A stretch of 64,000 nt of DNA from Neobacillus drentensis (GTDB lineage Bacteria; Bacillota; Bacilli; Bacillales; Cytobacillaceae), in the NCBI RefSeq assembly GCF_021560175.1, contig NZ_CP091110.1, positions 3,412,501 through 3,476,500 on the forward strand. The letters run 5' to 3'. Below the pieces are notes generated by a model, which saw only the letters and a program-made list of their open reading frames with translations, made no database searches and was not told the DNA's origin. Below are positions 51,726 to 60,425 of this stretch, piece by piece (position 1 is the first letter of the stretch; each line of letters opens with the position of its first letter). Position numbers and translations under genes: made by a program.

Positions 51726-52148
51726 TTAAAAGGATGTGGTATCCGACTTTTGTTCCTTAAAAATAACTTTATCAAGAGCAAACATCTTACTGCCGTTAAT
51801 GGCAATAAACACAGCCATCGCTAGTAACGCTAAATCCAATTCATAACCGGCCATTTCACCATTACCTAAGAAGCCAACAGCAAGTTTTACCTTTAAGGTT
51901 GCACCGATCATTAATAAGGCAAGCAAGGCTGAAACCACTCTGCTGCCTAATCCAAGGATTAAGGCAATTCCGCCAACAACCTCGATGGATGCGACTACAT
52001 AAGCTAAAAATCCCGGTAAGCCTATTGCGTCAAACCAGCCAACAATATTTTCAATTCCCCCTTGGAATTTAACAACTCCATGAACAAAAAACGTAATTCC
52101 TAAAATAACACGTAAAATTAATGTACTAGCTTCAATTCTTTTTAACAT
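51726..52148 (-). CDS. DoxX family protein, MhqP-like
   Basis: A 140-residue four-helix DoxX protein (ILRVILGITFFVHGVVKFQGG, ASIEVVGGIALILGLGSRVVSALLALLMIGATLKVK, YELDLALLAMAVFIAING). MhqP of B. subtilis is of this type. Spaced 29 bases from the dioxygenase gene and 25 from the esterase gene, so the three are probably one transcript. ATG after AGGAGAG. The protein is membrane-embedded; its role in quinone stress is inferred from context. Confidence 0.84.
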   Translation of the reverse strand: MLKRIEASTLILRVILGITFFVHGVVKFQGGIENIVGWFDAIGLPGFLAYVVASIEVVGGIALILGLGSRVVSALLALLMIGATLKVKLAVGFLGNGEMAGYELDLALLAMAVFIAINGSKMFALDKVIFKEQKSDTTSF

Positions 52149-52173
52149 TTTTCTAGCCCTCTCCTTAAAACTA

Positions 52174-52827
52174 TTATTTTTCTAGTTGTTCTGAAATCCA
52201 TTTGATAAAGTCCTGATGATTCTCTGCTGATACGGTATGTCCTACTGGATAAGTCCGAAAAGTAACAGCTGCCCCTAATTTGCGGAAATACTCATCATTG
52301 GCTACTCCCCATTCGAAAGGAAGCACTTGGTCCATTTCACCATGTGAAATAAAGATGGATAAATTTTCGACTGATTTAATGATGTATTCTTCTTCTACAA
52401 AAGCAGGGATATACCCGCTTAATGCCACAATCCCTTTTATTCGCTGACCTAATGTTAATCCTAAAGTCATCGACAGAATCGCACCTTGGCTGAAGCCGAG
52501 TAAAAATATTTGTTTCTCGTCTATTGGATACTTCGAGCAAGCATAATCAAGAAAGCTAATAAGCTTGTTCACTCCCTCATCGAAGACTGTCCGATGTGGT
52601 TTCCCATAGCCTTCGATCGTAAAAAAGGCATAGCCAGGAGGCTGGGGTAAATGACCGCGAATGCTGAAAATGAAAAATTGGTTTTCTAATTCATCCACTA
52701 ATGGCAGCATATTTTGTTCATTGCTGCCAATACCATGCAGAAGAAATAAGGCTGGATAGGTTTTTCCGGACTCCATTTGTGCAGGCCGGCGAAGCTCATA
52801 AATCATTGGTGCCGTCATAGACAACAT
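52174..52827 (-). CDS. Alpha/beta hydrolase, MhqD-like phospholipase/carboxylesterase
   Basis: A 217-residue serine esterase of the carboxylesterase/phospholipase family. Nucleophile elbow GFSQGA (GxSxG), Asp/His in the C-terminal part (ISHGEMDQVLPFEWG, PVGHTVSAENHQ). Start MLSMTAPMIYELRRPAQM, with the ATG after AAGGGATG. First gene of the three-gene minus-strand cluster, divergent from an XRE-cupin regulator. The MhqR operator of B. subtilis was not found upstream, so the quinone-stress link rests on gene content. Confidence 0.84.
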   Translation of the reverse strand: MLSMTAPMIYELRRPAQMESGKTYPALFLLHGIGSNEQNMLPLVDELENQFFIFSIRGHLPQPPGYAFFTIEGYGKPHRTVFDEGVNKLISFLDYACSKYPIDEKQIFLLGFSQGAILSMTLGLTLGQRIKGIVALSGYIPAFVEEEYIIKSVENLSIFISHGEMDQVLPFEWGVANDEYFRKLGAAVTFRTYPVGHTVSAENHQDFIKWISEQLEK

Positions 52828-52999
52828 CCCTTTCTTAAGTATTTGATTATTTTTAGTCTTTCCTTAATAAAAGGAATCAGACAATATTCATATAGGTAAA
52901 AAAGATTCATATAAGAAAACTTAGACGCAAAAAATATATGTTAATTAGTTTTTAAATATGAACCTTTGTTTTCTATAGGATAACAACTAACAAACTAGA

Positions 53000-53027
53000 T
53001 TGTCAATTACTTTTTTGCTAATATATA
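53000..53027 (+). promoter_or_regulatory. Promoter of the XRE-cupin regulator
   Basis: TTGTCA (53000-53005), 16-base spacer, TATATA (53022-53027), about 40 bases before the start. Confidence 0.6.
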
Positions 53028-53065
53028 AATATATTCTATATTAGGAAACTACCGAGGTGGATGAT

Positions 53066-53605
53066 TTGGATATTGGCGCAAAAATCCGAACAATACGTAA
53101 TAGAAAGAAAATCACGATCGCCCAGATGTGTGAAGGAACAGGACTTTCCAAAGGGTTTATCAGTAATGTTGAAAATAATAATACTTCTCCATCCATTAGC
53201 ACCCTGCAAACCATTGCATCCTATCTAGATGTTCCTCTTCCATACCTTCTGTTAGAAAAAAAGGAACATATGCAGGTGGTCAAAAAAGATGAAAGAACAT
53301 ATTCAACTATGAATACGCTGAAAATCGAACATATCTCTTCAAAGGGAGGCTTATGGCTTAGAAGTGTCGAATTTCCACCCGGAGCATCGATTGGTGATGC
53401 CCATGCCCATGAAGGTGTAGAATGTCACCTAGTATTAGAAGGAAAAGTACTTGCAGAACAAGGTGAAGATTCGTTTGTTTTGGAAAAAGGTGATTCGTTT
53501 AGCTGGAATGCGTGTGTCCCTCATACCGTTAAAAATATCGGTACCGAAAAAGCCGTCGTTCTGATTGCCGTTTATTCCGATACCGAAATGAGTGACTTTT
53601 TCTAA
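53066..53605 (+). CDS. XRE regulator with C-terminal cupin domain
   Basis: A 179-residue PuuR-like regulator. Helix-turn-helix (residues 6-55: KIRTIRNRKKITIAQMCEGTGLSKGFISNVENNNTSPSISTLQTIASYL) followed by a cupin (residues 100-175: VEFPPGASIGDAHAHEGVECHLVLEGKVLAEQ, GDSFSWNACVPHTVKNIG). The cupin HxHxxxE metal site is present. The start TTG at 53066 is chosen because GAGGTGG stands six bases upstream; a GTG three codons earlier overlaps that sequence. Divergent from the dioxygenase/DoxX/esterase cluster; could control it. Confidence 0.9.
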   Translation: MDIGAKIRTIRNRKKITIAQMCEGTGLSKGFISNVENNNTSPSISTLQTIASYLDVPLPYLLLEKKEHMQVVKKDERTYSTMNTLKIEHISSKGGLWLRSVEFPPGASIGDAHAHEGVECHLVLEGKVLAEQGEDSFVLEKGDSFSWNACVPHTVKNIGTEKAVVLIAVYSDTEMSDFF

Positions 53606-53609
53606 AGGA

Positions 53610-53640
53610 AAAGGAGGAACCCACTAGAGTTCCTCCTTTT
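53610..53640. terminator. Bidirectional terminator
   Basis: AAAAGGAGGAAC (53610-53621) with GTTCCTCCTTTT (53629-53640), between the XRE-cupin and alpha/beta hydrolase genes. Confidence 0.93.
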
Positions 53641-53645
53641 GCCTA

Positions 53646-54431
53646 CTAAATAGTTCCCATAAAGCCATTAATAGCGGCAATAAGATCGCTTGGCTGTTCA
53701 TACATACTCATATGACCAGAATTTTTCATGATGGTTTGTTTAATGTTCGCTTTACTTACCGAAAAGGTTTTTTCAGGCGGGATTATTTGATCTTGTTCCC
53801 CGGCAATTAACAGCACAGGTAAAGATGTTGACTCGAGCACGCTGTTACGATCCGGTCTGTTCCTCATGGCACTTAATGCATGGATAGCTCCTTCAGTAGG
53901 TGTACGATAGCCAATCTGTTTTGCAGTTTCTATATACTCTTCATTAAGGTGTTCAGGCGAGAAAAGTTTTGGAACGAGACCATCAATAAGCGTCTTAATG
54001 CCCTCATGGTTCACTTTTTCTATATTAGCTGTTCTTCCCTTCTTGGATTCTTCACTATCAGGATAGGCGGTCGAATGAACGAGCGAGAAGCCGCTTAATG
54101 AATGGCTGTACTTCTCGGCAAAGGCAAGCGTAATATAACCGCCTAAAGAGTGACCAAACATCGCCACCTGGCCTATATTCAATTTATCTAAAAATTCTTT
54201 GAGAATATCCGCAATATCTTCAATCGAATAGTTCTCTAAATGGGTTTTGGAATCTCCATGCCCAGGCAAATCGGGGGCAATCACCCGATAATTTTCCGAT
54301 AAAACTGGAACGACTTCTGACCAATACGCAGAACTCCCACAAAATCCATGCAGTAGAATAATCGGTTGCCCTTTCCCTTGATTTATGTAGGAAATTGTCG
54401 AATTGTTTACTGCTATGTTTTTCATTTCCAT
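53646..54431 (-). CDS. Alpha/beta hydrolase
   Basis: A 261-residue alpha/beta hydrolase. Oxyanion region ILLHGFCGSSAYWSEVVPVL, nucleophile elbow GHSLGG with Ser, Asp in LIAGEQDQIIP and His in KNSGHMSMYEQP: a complete triad. The start MEMKNIAVNN is 12 bases after AAGGAG; a longer frame (MIDKKEW) would start within or before that SD, so it is less likely. No signal peptide. Substrate not predictable; related to lactonases/esterases. Monocistronic. Confidence 0.87.
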   Translation of the reverse strand: MEMKNIAVNNSTISYINQGKGQPIILLHGFCGSSAYWSEVVPVLSENYRVIAPDLPGHGDSKTHLENYSIEDIADILKEFLDKLNIGQVAMFGHSLGGYITLAFAEKYSHSLSGFSLVHSTAYPDSEESKKGRTANIEKVNHEGIKTLIDGLVPKLFSPEHLNEEYIETAKQIGYRTPTEGAIHALSAMRNRPDRNSVLESTSLPVLLIAGEQDQIIPPEKTFSVSKANIKQTIMKNSGHMSMYEQPSDLIAAINGFMGTI

Positions 54432-54527
54432 TTCGCAAATCCACTCCTTTTTATCAATCATATAATAGGCCAACCTAAAATCAAAAATAAAAAGCACTAC
54501 TTCTATAAAGGAAGCAATGCCTTATGT

Positions 54528-54776
54528 TTACCCTATTTGCTCTTCATTTAACTCATGATTCAATAAAGATCTTTTATGAGGAATCACCGTCAAGTTGGAT
54601 TTCTTTAATAGGTACTGCATATGCTCCACTGGCATTGAACCATGACCTTTACTGTCGCCAAGGATAAATTGGATTGTTACGCCATTATTGCTTTTCACTG
54701 TCATTGTTTCAGCAGAGTTGAAAAACCCTTTTGCATTTTGTGAAATTTGATACTTATTTCCTTCTTCAATTAACAT
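54528..54776 (-). CDS. Small protein of unknown function
   Basis: An 82-residue protein: MLIEEGNKYQISQNAKGFFN, SAETMTVKSNNGVTIQFILGD, MPVEHMQYLLKKSNLTVIP. Mixed alpha/beta, with no hydrophobic helix. AAAGGAG lies six bases before the ATG. Family not recognised. Lies between the hydrolase and the DUF1292 gene on the same strand with its own likely promoter. Confidence 0.65.
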   Translation of the reverse strand: MLIEEGNKYQISQNAKGFFNSAETMTVKSNNGVTIQFILGDSKGHGSMPVEHMQYLLKKSNLTVIPHKRSLLNHELNEEQIG

Positions 54777-54847
54777 GAAATATCTCCTTTAATAATATTC
54801 TCCATGTTAGTATACCTAATGGAAAATTTTACATACCTGATTTCCTC

Positions 54848-54877
54848 AAAAAAAAAGAGAGGGCTAATCCCTCTCTT
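54848..54877 (-). terminator. Terminator of the DUF1292 gene
   Basis: AAGAGAGGG (54855-54863) with CCCTCTCTT (54869-54877), T tail on the minus strand. Confidence 0.92.
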
Positions 54878-54884
54878 GACCTAA

Positions 54885-55166
54885 TCATTCTTCTTCTTCT
54901 TCTTCGTCCATCATTTCATCGAATGCTGCGGAAACTTTATCAAATTCCTCATCACTTTCAATTGCGGTAAAATCGCCTTCTTCATCTACCTTTAAAAAGA
55001 AGATATCGATTTCTTCCTCCGTTTCTTCCTGACTAACGTCATCAGCAAAGGCAACTGCAACGTAATCATTTCCCTCAATCGTCATGACTCCTAGTACTTC
55101 TACTTCCTGCTCCTCATTACTTTCATCACTAATAGTAAAAATTTCGCCTACTTCAATTTTGCTCAC
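54885..55166 (-). CDS. DUF1292 acidic protein, YrzB-like
   Basis: A 93-residue strongly acidic protein: EVGEIFTISDESNEEQEVEVLGVMTIEGNDYVAVAFAD, then DIFFLKVDEEGDFTAIESDEEFDKVSAAFDEMMDEEEEEE. Matches DUF1292 (YrzB). Function unknown; conserved in Firmicutes. RBS AAAGGGGAG before the ATG. Monocistronic. Confidence 0.88.
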   Translation of the reverse strand: MSKIEVGEIFTISDESNEEQEVEVLGVMTIEGNDYVAVAFADDVSQEETEEEIDIFFLKVDEEGDFTAIESDEEFDKVSAAFDEMMDEEEEEE

Positions 55167-55315
55167 CTTAAACTCCCCTTTACAATAAATAAGATTATAG
55201 ACAGTATCTCATAAAAGCATGTCCATACCAAATTTTACCCATGTTTTTATGGTAGTATTAGAGATATAATCAATGATTCCTAAAATTTTTTGAGAGCTAA
55301 AAAGGAGACATTCAG

Positions 55316-55612
55316 ATGAATTCAAAAGAATTAGAAGAAAAAATTATTCAACACTACCAAGGTGAAGAAAAAATGATGATCCTCGTCTTTGCCCAGTGGT
55401 GCATCAATCATGACCTCGATCCCGAAGAAGTATACTTGCATGCCTATCCAAACCAAGCTTCCAATCCGGCACTAAAAGAAGCCATTGAGTTAACCGTACC
55501 AAAAGAAGAAGCTGGAGAAATTGCTGATGAAACATTACTCGGCGTCCTCTCCTTATTTGGCAATGATGACCTTGCCTTTGTGGTCACAGAGGAAATACAA
55601 AGGAGAAAATAA
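55316..55612 (+). CDS. Small conserved acidic protein, unknown function
   Basis: A 98-residue protein: NSKELEEKIIQHYQGEEKMMILVFAQWCINHDLDPEEVYLHAYPNQASNPALKEAIEL, then ETLLGVLSLFGNDDLAFVVTEEI. Helical, with a WCINHDLDPEEVY block and two short hydrophobic strands. AAAAAGGAGA precedes the ATG. I do not recognise the family; it looks like a conserved Bacillus cytosolic protein. Terminated at 55621-55655. Confidence 0.72.
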   Translation: MNSKELEEKIIQHYQGEEKMMILVFAQWCINHDLDPEEVYLHAYPNQASNPALKEAIELTVPKEEAGEIADETLLGVLSLFGNDDLAFVVTEEIQRRK

Positions 55613-55620
55613 AACACAAG

Positions 55621-55655
55621 AATGCCCTCAAATTTCCATATGAGGGCATTTTTTG
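55621..55655 (+). terminator. Terminator of the small acidic protein gene
   Basis: AATGCCCTCA (55621-55630) with TGAGGGCATT (55641-55650), then five T residues. Confidence 0.92.
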
Positions 55656-55660
55656 AGCAA

Positions 55661-56374
55661 TTAATAATCAACTTTGTCTATAGCCCGCGTTGTGACAGAT
55701 TGAATCATCCCATTTTCCTTCAGCTTAGTTTTTCTGTTTGGGTCATATCTTTTTTCAAGTTTGCCAAAGATAAAGGTGAACACCCAAACCAGGACAAGGT
55801 AAAACAATCCTGTCACCATGTAAGTCTCTAACGGGCGATAATTTTCCCCGGCGATGGCCATGGTTGCTCCCCAGAGATCGGTCATCCCGATGTAGGCAAC
55901 TAACGCCGACTCTTTTAGCAGCAGGATGAATTGATTCCCTAATGACGGGATGGCCCGTTTGAATGCCTGCGGTAAAATGATTCTTCGCATGGCCAATTTA
56001 TTGGTCATCCCTAAAGATTGTGCTGCCTCCATTTGTCCCTTATCAATTGATTGAATCGCTCCCCGGAAAATCTCAGAAATATAGGCCCCATTATGAACCG
56101 ATAAAGCGATAACCCCAGCCCAAAATTGCGGCAGCGTTAAAATCGATGAGATTCCAAAATAGAGAATACAGATTTGAACAATCATTGGCGTTCCTCGAAC
56201 AAGAATTAAATAACCTTGCGATATAAGGTTTAATAGTTTAATCCTAGAAAGTCGGAAAAAGGCAAATACAAGGCCGATGATACTCCCTAAAATAAGCGAA
56301 CTAACCGTTACCTTCATAGTTATAAGGAGTGCATTGAATAATGAGTGATAGTTTGATTGAAAGATTTCCAGCAT
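55661..56374 (-). CDS. Polar amino-acid ABC transporter permease
   Basis: A 237-residue permease of the HisM/GlnP type with five helices. The conserved EAA loop reads AQSLGMTNKLAMRRIILPQAFKRAIPSLGNQFI. Start MLEIFQSNYHSLFNALLITMKVTVSS. Third gene of the ATPase, binding protein, permease operon (48 bases after the binding-protein stop). Imports a polar amino acid (glutamine, cystine or arginine class); not resolved by sequence. Confidence 0.92.
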   Translation of the reverse strand: MLEIFQSNYHSLFNALLITMKVTVSSLILGSIIGLVFAFFRLSRIKLLNLISQGYLILVRGTPMIVQICILYFGISSILTLPQFWAGVIALSVHNGAYISEIFRGAIQSIDKGQMEAAQSLGMTNKLAMRRIILPQAFKRAIPSLGNQFILLLKESALVAYIGMTDLWGATMAIAGENYRPLETYMVTGLFYLVLVWVFTFIFGKLEKRYDPNRKTKLKENGMIQSVTTRAIDKVDY

Positions 56375-56422
56375 CGCAATCCCATCCAGTCAAAAATAAA
56401 TTAGGTATCTATATAAGCCTTC

Positions 56423-57214
56423 TTATTCTTTTGTATCCATTAAGTTATAACCAAACCACTTTTTACTGATTTTTTCATAAGTACCATCGGCGATAATTTC
56501 TTCTAACGTCTTATTGATTTTTTCCGTTAATTCTTTATTTTCTTTGTTTACAGCGATTGCTTGATTATCAACTTGAAGCAGCTTATCAACGGCTTTAATT
56601 TTTAAACCGCCTTGAGTTAGGGCAACTTTTCCAAAGATATCATCAACGATTACAGCATCAACACGGCCAGTCCCTAAATCCATCAGAGCCGTCATATCCC
56701 CTTGTGAATAAGCCATTACTTTATCCTGATCCGTTAAAGTCTTAGCCATTTTTTCATAAACAGTTGCAGGTGTTACGCCAATCTTCTTTCCTTTTAAATC
56801 TTCCTTTGACTTGATGGAATTATTATCTTCACTTACAAAGATGCGAGAACCTGATTTGTAATACGGATTGGTAAAATCTACTGCCTTTAATCGTTCGTCA
56901 GTTACCGTCATACTGCCAAGAATCGCATCGAATTTTTTATCTCGCAGACCTTGAATAATGGTTTCAAACGGAAATGTAATCGATTTCGGTTTCATGCCCA
57001 TTTTTTCGGCTAAAGCCTCGCCAATTTCTACATCGAATCCCGACAGTTTCCCATCTTCCTTATAATTGAACGGTTTAAACAGGCCGCTCATCGCATAAAC
57101 AAACTCTTCTTGTTTCTTAGGATTGCTTGCTTCCTTTGTGGAACCACATCCGGCCAGTACCACCGATATCATCAAAATCGCTGTCAAGAAAGTGAATAAA
57201 GTTTTCTTTTTCAT
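56423..57214 (-). CDS. Amino-acid ABC transporter substrate-binding lipoprotein
   Basis: A 263-residue periplasmic-binding-protein-type lipoprotein. Signal peptide with lipobox LAGC (C23). The mature domain shows the amino-acid-binding family 3 pattern: FVYAMSGLFKPFNYKEDGKLSGFDVEIGEALAEKMG, the FDAILGSMTVTDERLKAVDFTNPYY block and GVTPATVYEKMAKTL. ATG after AAAAAGATGA. Between the ATPase gene (32 bases) and the permease gene. Cell-surface ligand receptor of the importer. Confidence 0.93.
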   Translation of the reverse strand: MKKKTLFTFLTAILMISVVLAGCGSTKEASNPKKQEEFVYAMSGLFKPFNYKEDGKLSGFDVEIGEALAEKMGMKPKSITFPFETIIQGLRDKKFDAILGSMTVTDERLKAVDFTNPYYKSGSRIFVSEDNNSIKSKEDLKGKKIGVTPATVYEKMAKTLTDQDKVMAYSQGDMTALMDLGTGRVDAVIVDDIFGKVALTQGGLKIKAVDKLLQVDNQAIAVNKENKELTEKINKTLEEIIADGTYEKISKKWFGYNLMDTKE

Positions 57215-57246
57215 CTTTTTGCCCCCTGAACTATATTTTTATTTAA

Positions 57247-57972
57247 TCAATGTAGAATGCTTTTTAAAAATTGCTTGGTGCGCTCGTGTTGTGGATTTTC
57301 AAAAATGGTATGCGGAAGCCCTTCTTCTACTATTTGTCCTCCATCCATAAAGGCAACCCGATCAGCTACTTCACGCGCAAATCCCATCTCATGGGTAACC
57401 ACCACCATCGTCATCCCATCATTGGCTAATTGCTTCATCACCTGCAACACTTCTCCAACTAATTCCGGATCAAGAGCGGAAGTAGGTTCATCGAATAACA
57501 TAATTTTGGGTTTCATTGCCAGCGCCCTGGCGATGGCAACCCTTTGCTTTTGTCCGCCGGAAAGGTTGTCAGGATAAACATCCGCTTTATCTCTCAAACC
57601 GACTTTTTCAAGCAATTCATAAGCTTGTGCCTTTGCCTCTTCTACCTTCATTTTTTTCACATAAACAGGTGCTTCAATAATATTTTCTAGAACGGTTTTA
57701 TGGGGGAATAGATTAAAATGTTGAAAAACCATTCCAACTTCTTCGCGAATTTTATTTAAATTGGTTTTTGCTGGAATAATTTGTTCCCCTTGAATTCGAA
57801 TCTCGCCCTCGTTATACATTTCTAAAAAATTTAAACAACGGAGCAGCGTACTTTTCCCCGATCCACTTGCGCCAATTAATACGACGACTTCCTTTTCATT
57901 TACGGTTAGGTCTACCCCTTTTAAGACAGTTAAGTAATCAAAAGACTTTACTAGATTCTTTACTTCGATCAT
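57247..57972 (-). CDS. Amino-acid ABC transporter ATPase (GlnQ-like)
   Basis: A 241-residue ATPase of the polar amino-acid subfamily. Walker A GASGSGKS (about 34-41), Q-loop [13 protein letters not shown], signature LSGGQKQR, Walker [16 protein letters not shown]-loop [12 protein letters not shown]. First gene of the importer operon, with GGGGGGATAGG upstream of its ATG. The promoter is predicted at 58123-58150, leaving a leader of about 145 bases. Confidence 0.94.
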   Translation of the reverse strand: MIEVKNLVKSFDYLTVLKGVDLTVNEKEVVVLIGASGSGKSTLLRCLNFLEMYNEGEIRIQGEQIIPAKTNLNKIREEVGMVFQHFNLFPHKTVLENIIEAPVYVKKMKVEEAKAQAYELLEKVGLRDKADVYPDNLSGGQKQRVAIARALAMKPKIMLFDEPTSALDPELVGEVLQVMKQLANDGMTMVVVTHEMGFAREVADRVAFMDGGQIVEEGLPHTIFENPQHERTKQFLKSILH

Positions 57973-58122
57973 TCCTATCCCCCCTTACAAGCATCGGAAA
58001 AACTAGTTTTTTATTGTGACCCTATCTCCTCCAATTCAAAAAATTTTCACATCACTAACTTCCATTGTTACTCCAATTTCTCAACTATGAAGTTGTACTC
58101 TTTTGAAAATTCCAACTTCTCT

Positions 58123-58150
58123 ATTCTATTAAATGCAATTATTGTGCCAA
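58123..58150 (-). promoter_or_regulatory. Sigma-A promoter of the amino-acid importer operon
   Basis: On the minus strand TTGGCA (58150-58145), 16-base spacer, TAGAAT (58128-58123). Predicted start near 58116. Confidence 0.65.
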
Positions 58151-58270
58151 CTAGTAAAATAGTCTTATTAATTAAGAATCTTTTAAATTTTGACCAGGAC
58201 ACATGTAAATCCTATGGAAACATGTAAAAATAATTTTACAATTTTGTTAAAATCTTTTTACTTTAAATGT

Positions 58271-58303
58271 AAAAAGGCTAGAGATAAAATCTCTAACCTT
58301 TTT
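58271..58303. terminator. Bidirectional terminator below the ferrous iron operon
   Basis: AAAAAGG-C-TAGAGA pairs with TCTCTA-A-CCTTTTT around a short loop, 57 bases past the last stop of the iron operon. Confidence 0.88.
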
Positions 58304-58359
58304 AAAATCAAGTTAATTTATTGGGAAGGACAATTAATTTAGTATTTCTACCATCTTTT

Positions 58360-59733
58360 TTATACTAATCCAATCATTCTTACTATCTGAGTAATCATAA
58401 ATGGGATGAAGATAGCAATAACAGTTGGTATCAAAAAGGCTAAGAACGTCCATTTTTTACTCTTCGTTTCTTTATAGATATTTAATAATGTGGTTCCGCA
58501 CGGATAATGGAGAAGCGAGAATAACATCATGTTAAGTGCGGTAAGCCATGTCCAGCCATGGTCTAGAAAAATTTGTTTTAAATCAACTAAATTATCCACT
58601 TCCGTTAACGATCCTGTTGATAGATAGCCCATTAAAAGAATGGGCAGGACAATTTCATTCGCAGGCAGACCAAGAATAAACGCCATCATGATATAGCCAT
58701 CTAGACCGAGCATTTTTCCAAACGGATCTAAGAAGTTTACCGCATACATGAGGATACTGGTGTCGCCAATATAAAGATTAGCAAACACCCACGTAAGAAT
58801 CGCTGCCGGGGCAGCCACTTTAACAGCACGGACTAATACCGACCATGATTTCGTTAAGGAAGAACGTATCACAGTATCAAGAATTTTCGGTTTTCGGTAG
58901 GGAGGCAGCTCTAACGTATAATGGGTAGGAATCCCTTTAAGCGCCGTTTTCGATAGCATCCAAGAGACAAAGAAGGTCACAATGATTCCAAATAAGACAA
59001 TTCCTACAATTACCCCTGTGGTAATGAGTGATTTTAAGCCTCCGGTAAAATTAGCGGCCATAAATAAGGAAGCTAACAAGATTAAGGTCCCCCACCGGCC
59101 ATTACATGGGACAAAATTATTCGTTAAAATGGCCAGCATTCTCTCTCTTGGTGATTCAATTATTCTAGTCGAAATGACGGCGGCAGCGTTACAGCCAAAT
59201 CCCATTGCCATTGTTAACGATTGTTTCCCATGAGCCCCGACCCGTTTAAATAAACGGTCCATATTAAAAGCAACCCTCGGAAGGTACCCATAATTCTCTA
59301 GGAGTGAAAAGGCTGGAAAAAAGATCGCCATCGGTGGCAGCATGACACTAATGACCCACGTTGTCCCCCTATATAGACCCAATACTAACACTCCATGGAG
59401 CCAATCTGGTGCATGAATGGCATGAAAGAGGAAGGTTATTTTCCCTTCTATGAAGCCAAATAATTCGGCGAGCAGTGAAGAAGGTATATTTGCACCAGCG
59501 ATGGTTAAATAAAACAGCACACCTAACATCGTAATCATAATTGGGAATCCAAAGATAGGGGAGGTAAAGATGCTATCAAGTTTTTCTGTCCGAGTATCCT
59601 GTTTCGATTTCGTATAGGAGATTCCTTGATTGCATAATTGGCGGCTTTGATCATAAAGCTGCTGGACAATGTCATCCCGCAGTTTCGATGTCGACAAAGA
59701 CTGGGCCTCGGTAAATAGCTCCTGAATGCTCAT
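58360..59733 (-). CDS. FeoB membrane part encoded as a separate gene
   Basis: A 457-residue protein corresponding to the C-terminal half of FeoB. N-terminal helical segment (residues 1-50, the stretch that normally follows the GTPase domain), then the nucleoside-recognition/gate domains: LGLYRGTTWVISVMLPPMAIFFPAFSLLENYGYLPRVAFNMDRLFKRVGAHGKQSLTMAMGFGCNAAAVISTRII and the PCNGRWGT Cys motif, then the second gate GYIMMAFILGLPANEIVLPILLMGYLSTG. It begins with ATG two bases after the stop of the GTPase gene, with CCGGAGGTGG inside the end of that gene, so translation is coupled. Imports Fe2+ together with the separately made GTPase. Confidence 0.9.
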   Translation of the reverse strand: MSIQELFTEAQSLSTSKLRDDIVQQLYDQSRQLCNQGISYTKSKQDTRTEKLDSIFTSPIFGFPIMITMLGVLFYLTIAGANIPSSLLAELFGFIEGKITFLFHAIHAPDWLHGVLVLGLYRGTTWVISVMLPPMAIFFPAFSLLENYGYLPRVAFNMDRLFKRVGAHGKQSLTMAMGFGCNAAAVISTRIIESPRERMLAILTNNFVPCNGRWGTLILLASLFMAANFTGGLKSLITTGVIVGIVLFGIIVTFFVSWMLSKTALKGIPTHYTLELPPYRKPKILDTVIRSSLTKSWSVLVRAVKVAAPAAILTWVFANLYIGDTSILMYAVNFLDPFGKMLGLDGYIMMAFILGLPANEIVLPILLMGYLSTGSLTEVDNLVDLKQIFLDHGWTWLTALNMMLFSLLHYPCGTTLLNIYKETKSKKWTFLAFLIPTVIAIFIPFMITQIVRMIGLV

Positions 59734-59735
59734 TT

Positions 59736-60425
59736 CTAGACCACCTCCGGCACCATTCGTTTAGTAATCTCGTTAAGAAGCGTCTCATCTCCGTCTAGTA
59801 ATCTGAGAGAAACCCAGCGAGAAGAGAGATGATTACCGACCAATTCACGAACCTTTGGTTCAATGATGTTGATCTTTTCTTCAATTTCTTGAGGATATTT
59901 CATTTGGACGGGATGGCATTCTATTTTTCCCGTTACAATTCGATCAATCGTATCAAGCAGCATAGGAAAGCCTTTTTTATTCCGAGCGGAGATTTTTATC
60001 ACCGGTACACCTAACCGATTTGTTAACAGCCGTTCATTGATATGGATGCCTTGCTGCTCTGCTATATCAATGAGATTGATACAAATCACCACATTTTTTG
60101 TCATTTCTAATACCTGCAAGGCGAGATTGAAATTACGTTCCAATGAGGTCGCATCCAAGACAACAAGGGTTACATCCGGCTTTTCGAAAACAATATAATT
60201 TCTGGCAACCTCTTCATCTGTTGAATTTGAAAAAAGGGAATAGGTTCCGGGCAAATCGATTAGATGGAAAGTCTTTTCTTTGAACGGAACGCTGCCTTCT
60301 GCAAGGGTAACTGTCTTCCCTGCCCAGTTTCCAGTATGCTGTCTTAAGCCTGTTAAAGCATTGAACAAGGTGCTCTTCCCTGTGTTCGGGTTACCCGCTA
60401 GTGCGATTCGGTATTCATTCCCCAT
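59736..60425 (-). CDS. FeoB G-protein domain encoded as a separate gene
   Basis: A 229-residue small GTPase equal to the FeoB N-terminal domain. G1 GNPNTGKS (residues 11-18), switch I with GNWAGKTV, G3 DLPG, G4 NLID. A GDI-like helical region follows (residues 170-220). Ends with TAG after MVPEVV, where FeoB would continue into the linker. Overlaps the end of feoA by 11 bases. NTPase activity normally drives or gates the membrane half. Confidence 0.9.
   Translation of the reverse strand: MGNEYRIALAGNPNTGKSTLFNALTGLRQHTGNWAGKTVTLAEGSVPFKEKTFHLIDLPGTYSLFSNSTDEEVARNYIVFEKPDVTLVVLDATSLERNFNLALQVLEMTKNVVICINLIDIAEQQGIHINERLLTNRLGVPVIKISARNKKGFPMLLDTIDRIVTGKIECHPVQMKYPQEIEEKINIIEPKVRELVGNHLSSRWVSLRLLDGDETLLNEITKRMVPEVV

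Larger units (their letters stand above)
57973..58359. other. Spacer upstream of the amino-acid importer operon
   Basis: 387 bases. It contains the feoB terminator (58271-58303), the importer promoter (58123-58150) and a near-GlnR/TnrA-like repeat TGTAA-N8-TTACA at 58223-58240 (the consensus spacer is 7, so it is off by one). No gene and no recognisable riboswitch. Confidence 0.55.

Noticed and set aside
52828-53056. MhqR-type operator in the esterase/XRE spacer
   Set aside because: No dyad of the TATCTCGAATTCGAGATA kind; only ATTCATATA direct repeats.
58223-58240. TGTAA-N8-TTACA as a GlnR/TnrA box
   Set aside because: Spacer is 8 rather than 7 and it lies more than 100 bases before the predicted transcription start; kept only as a remark.
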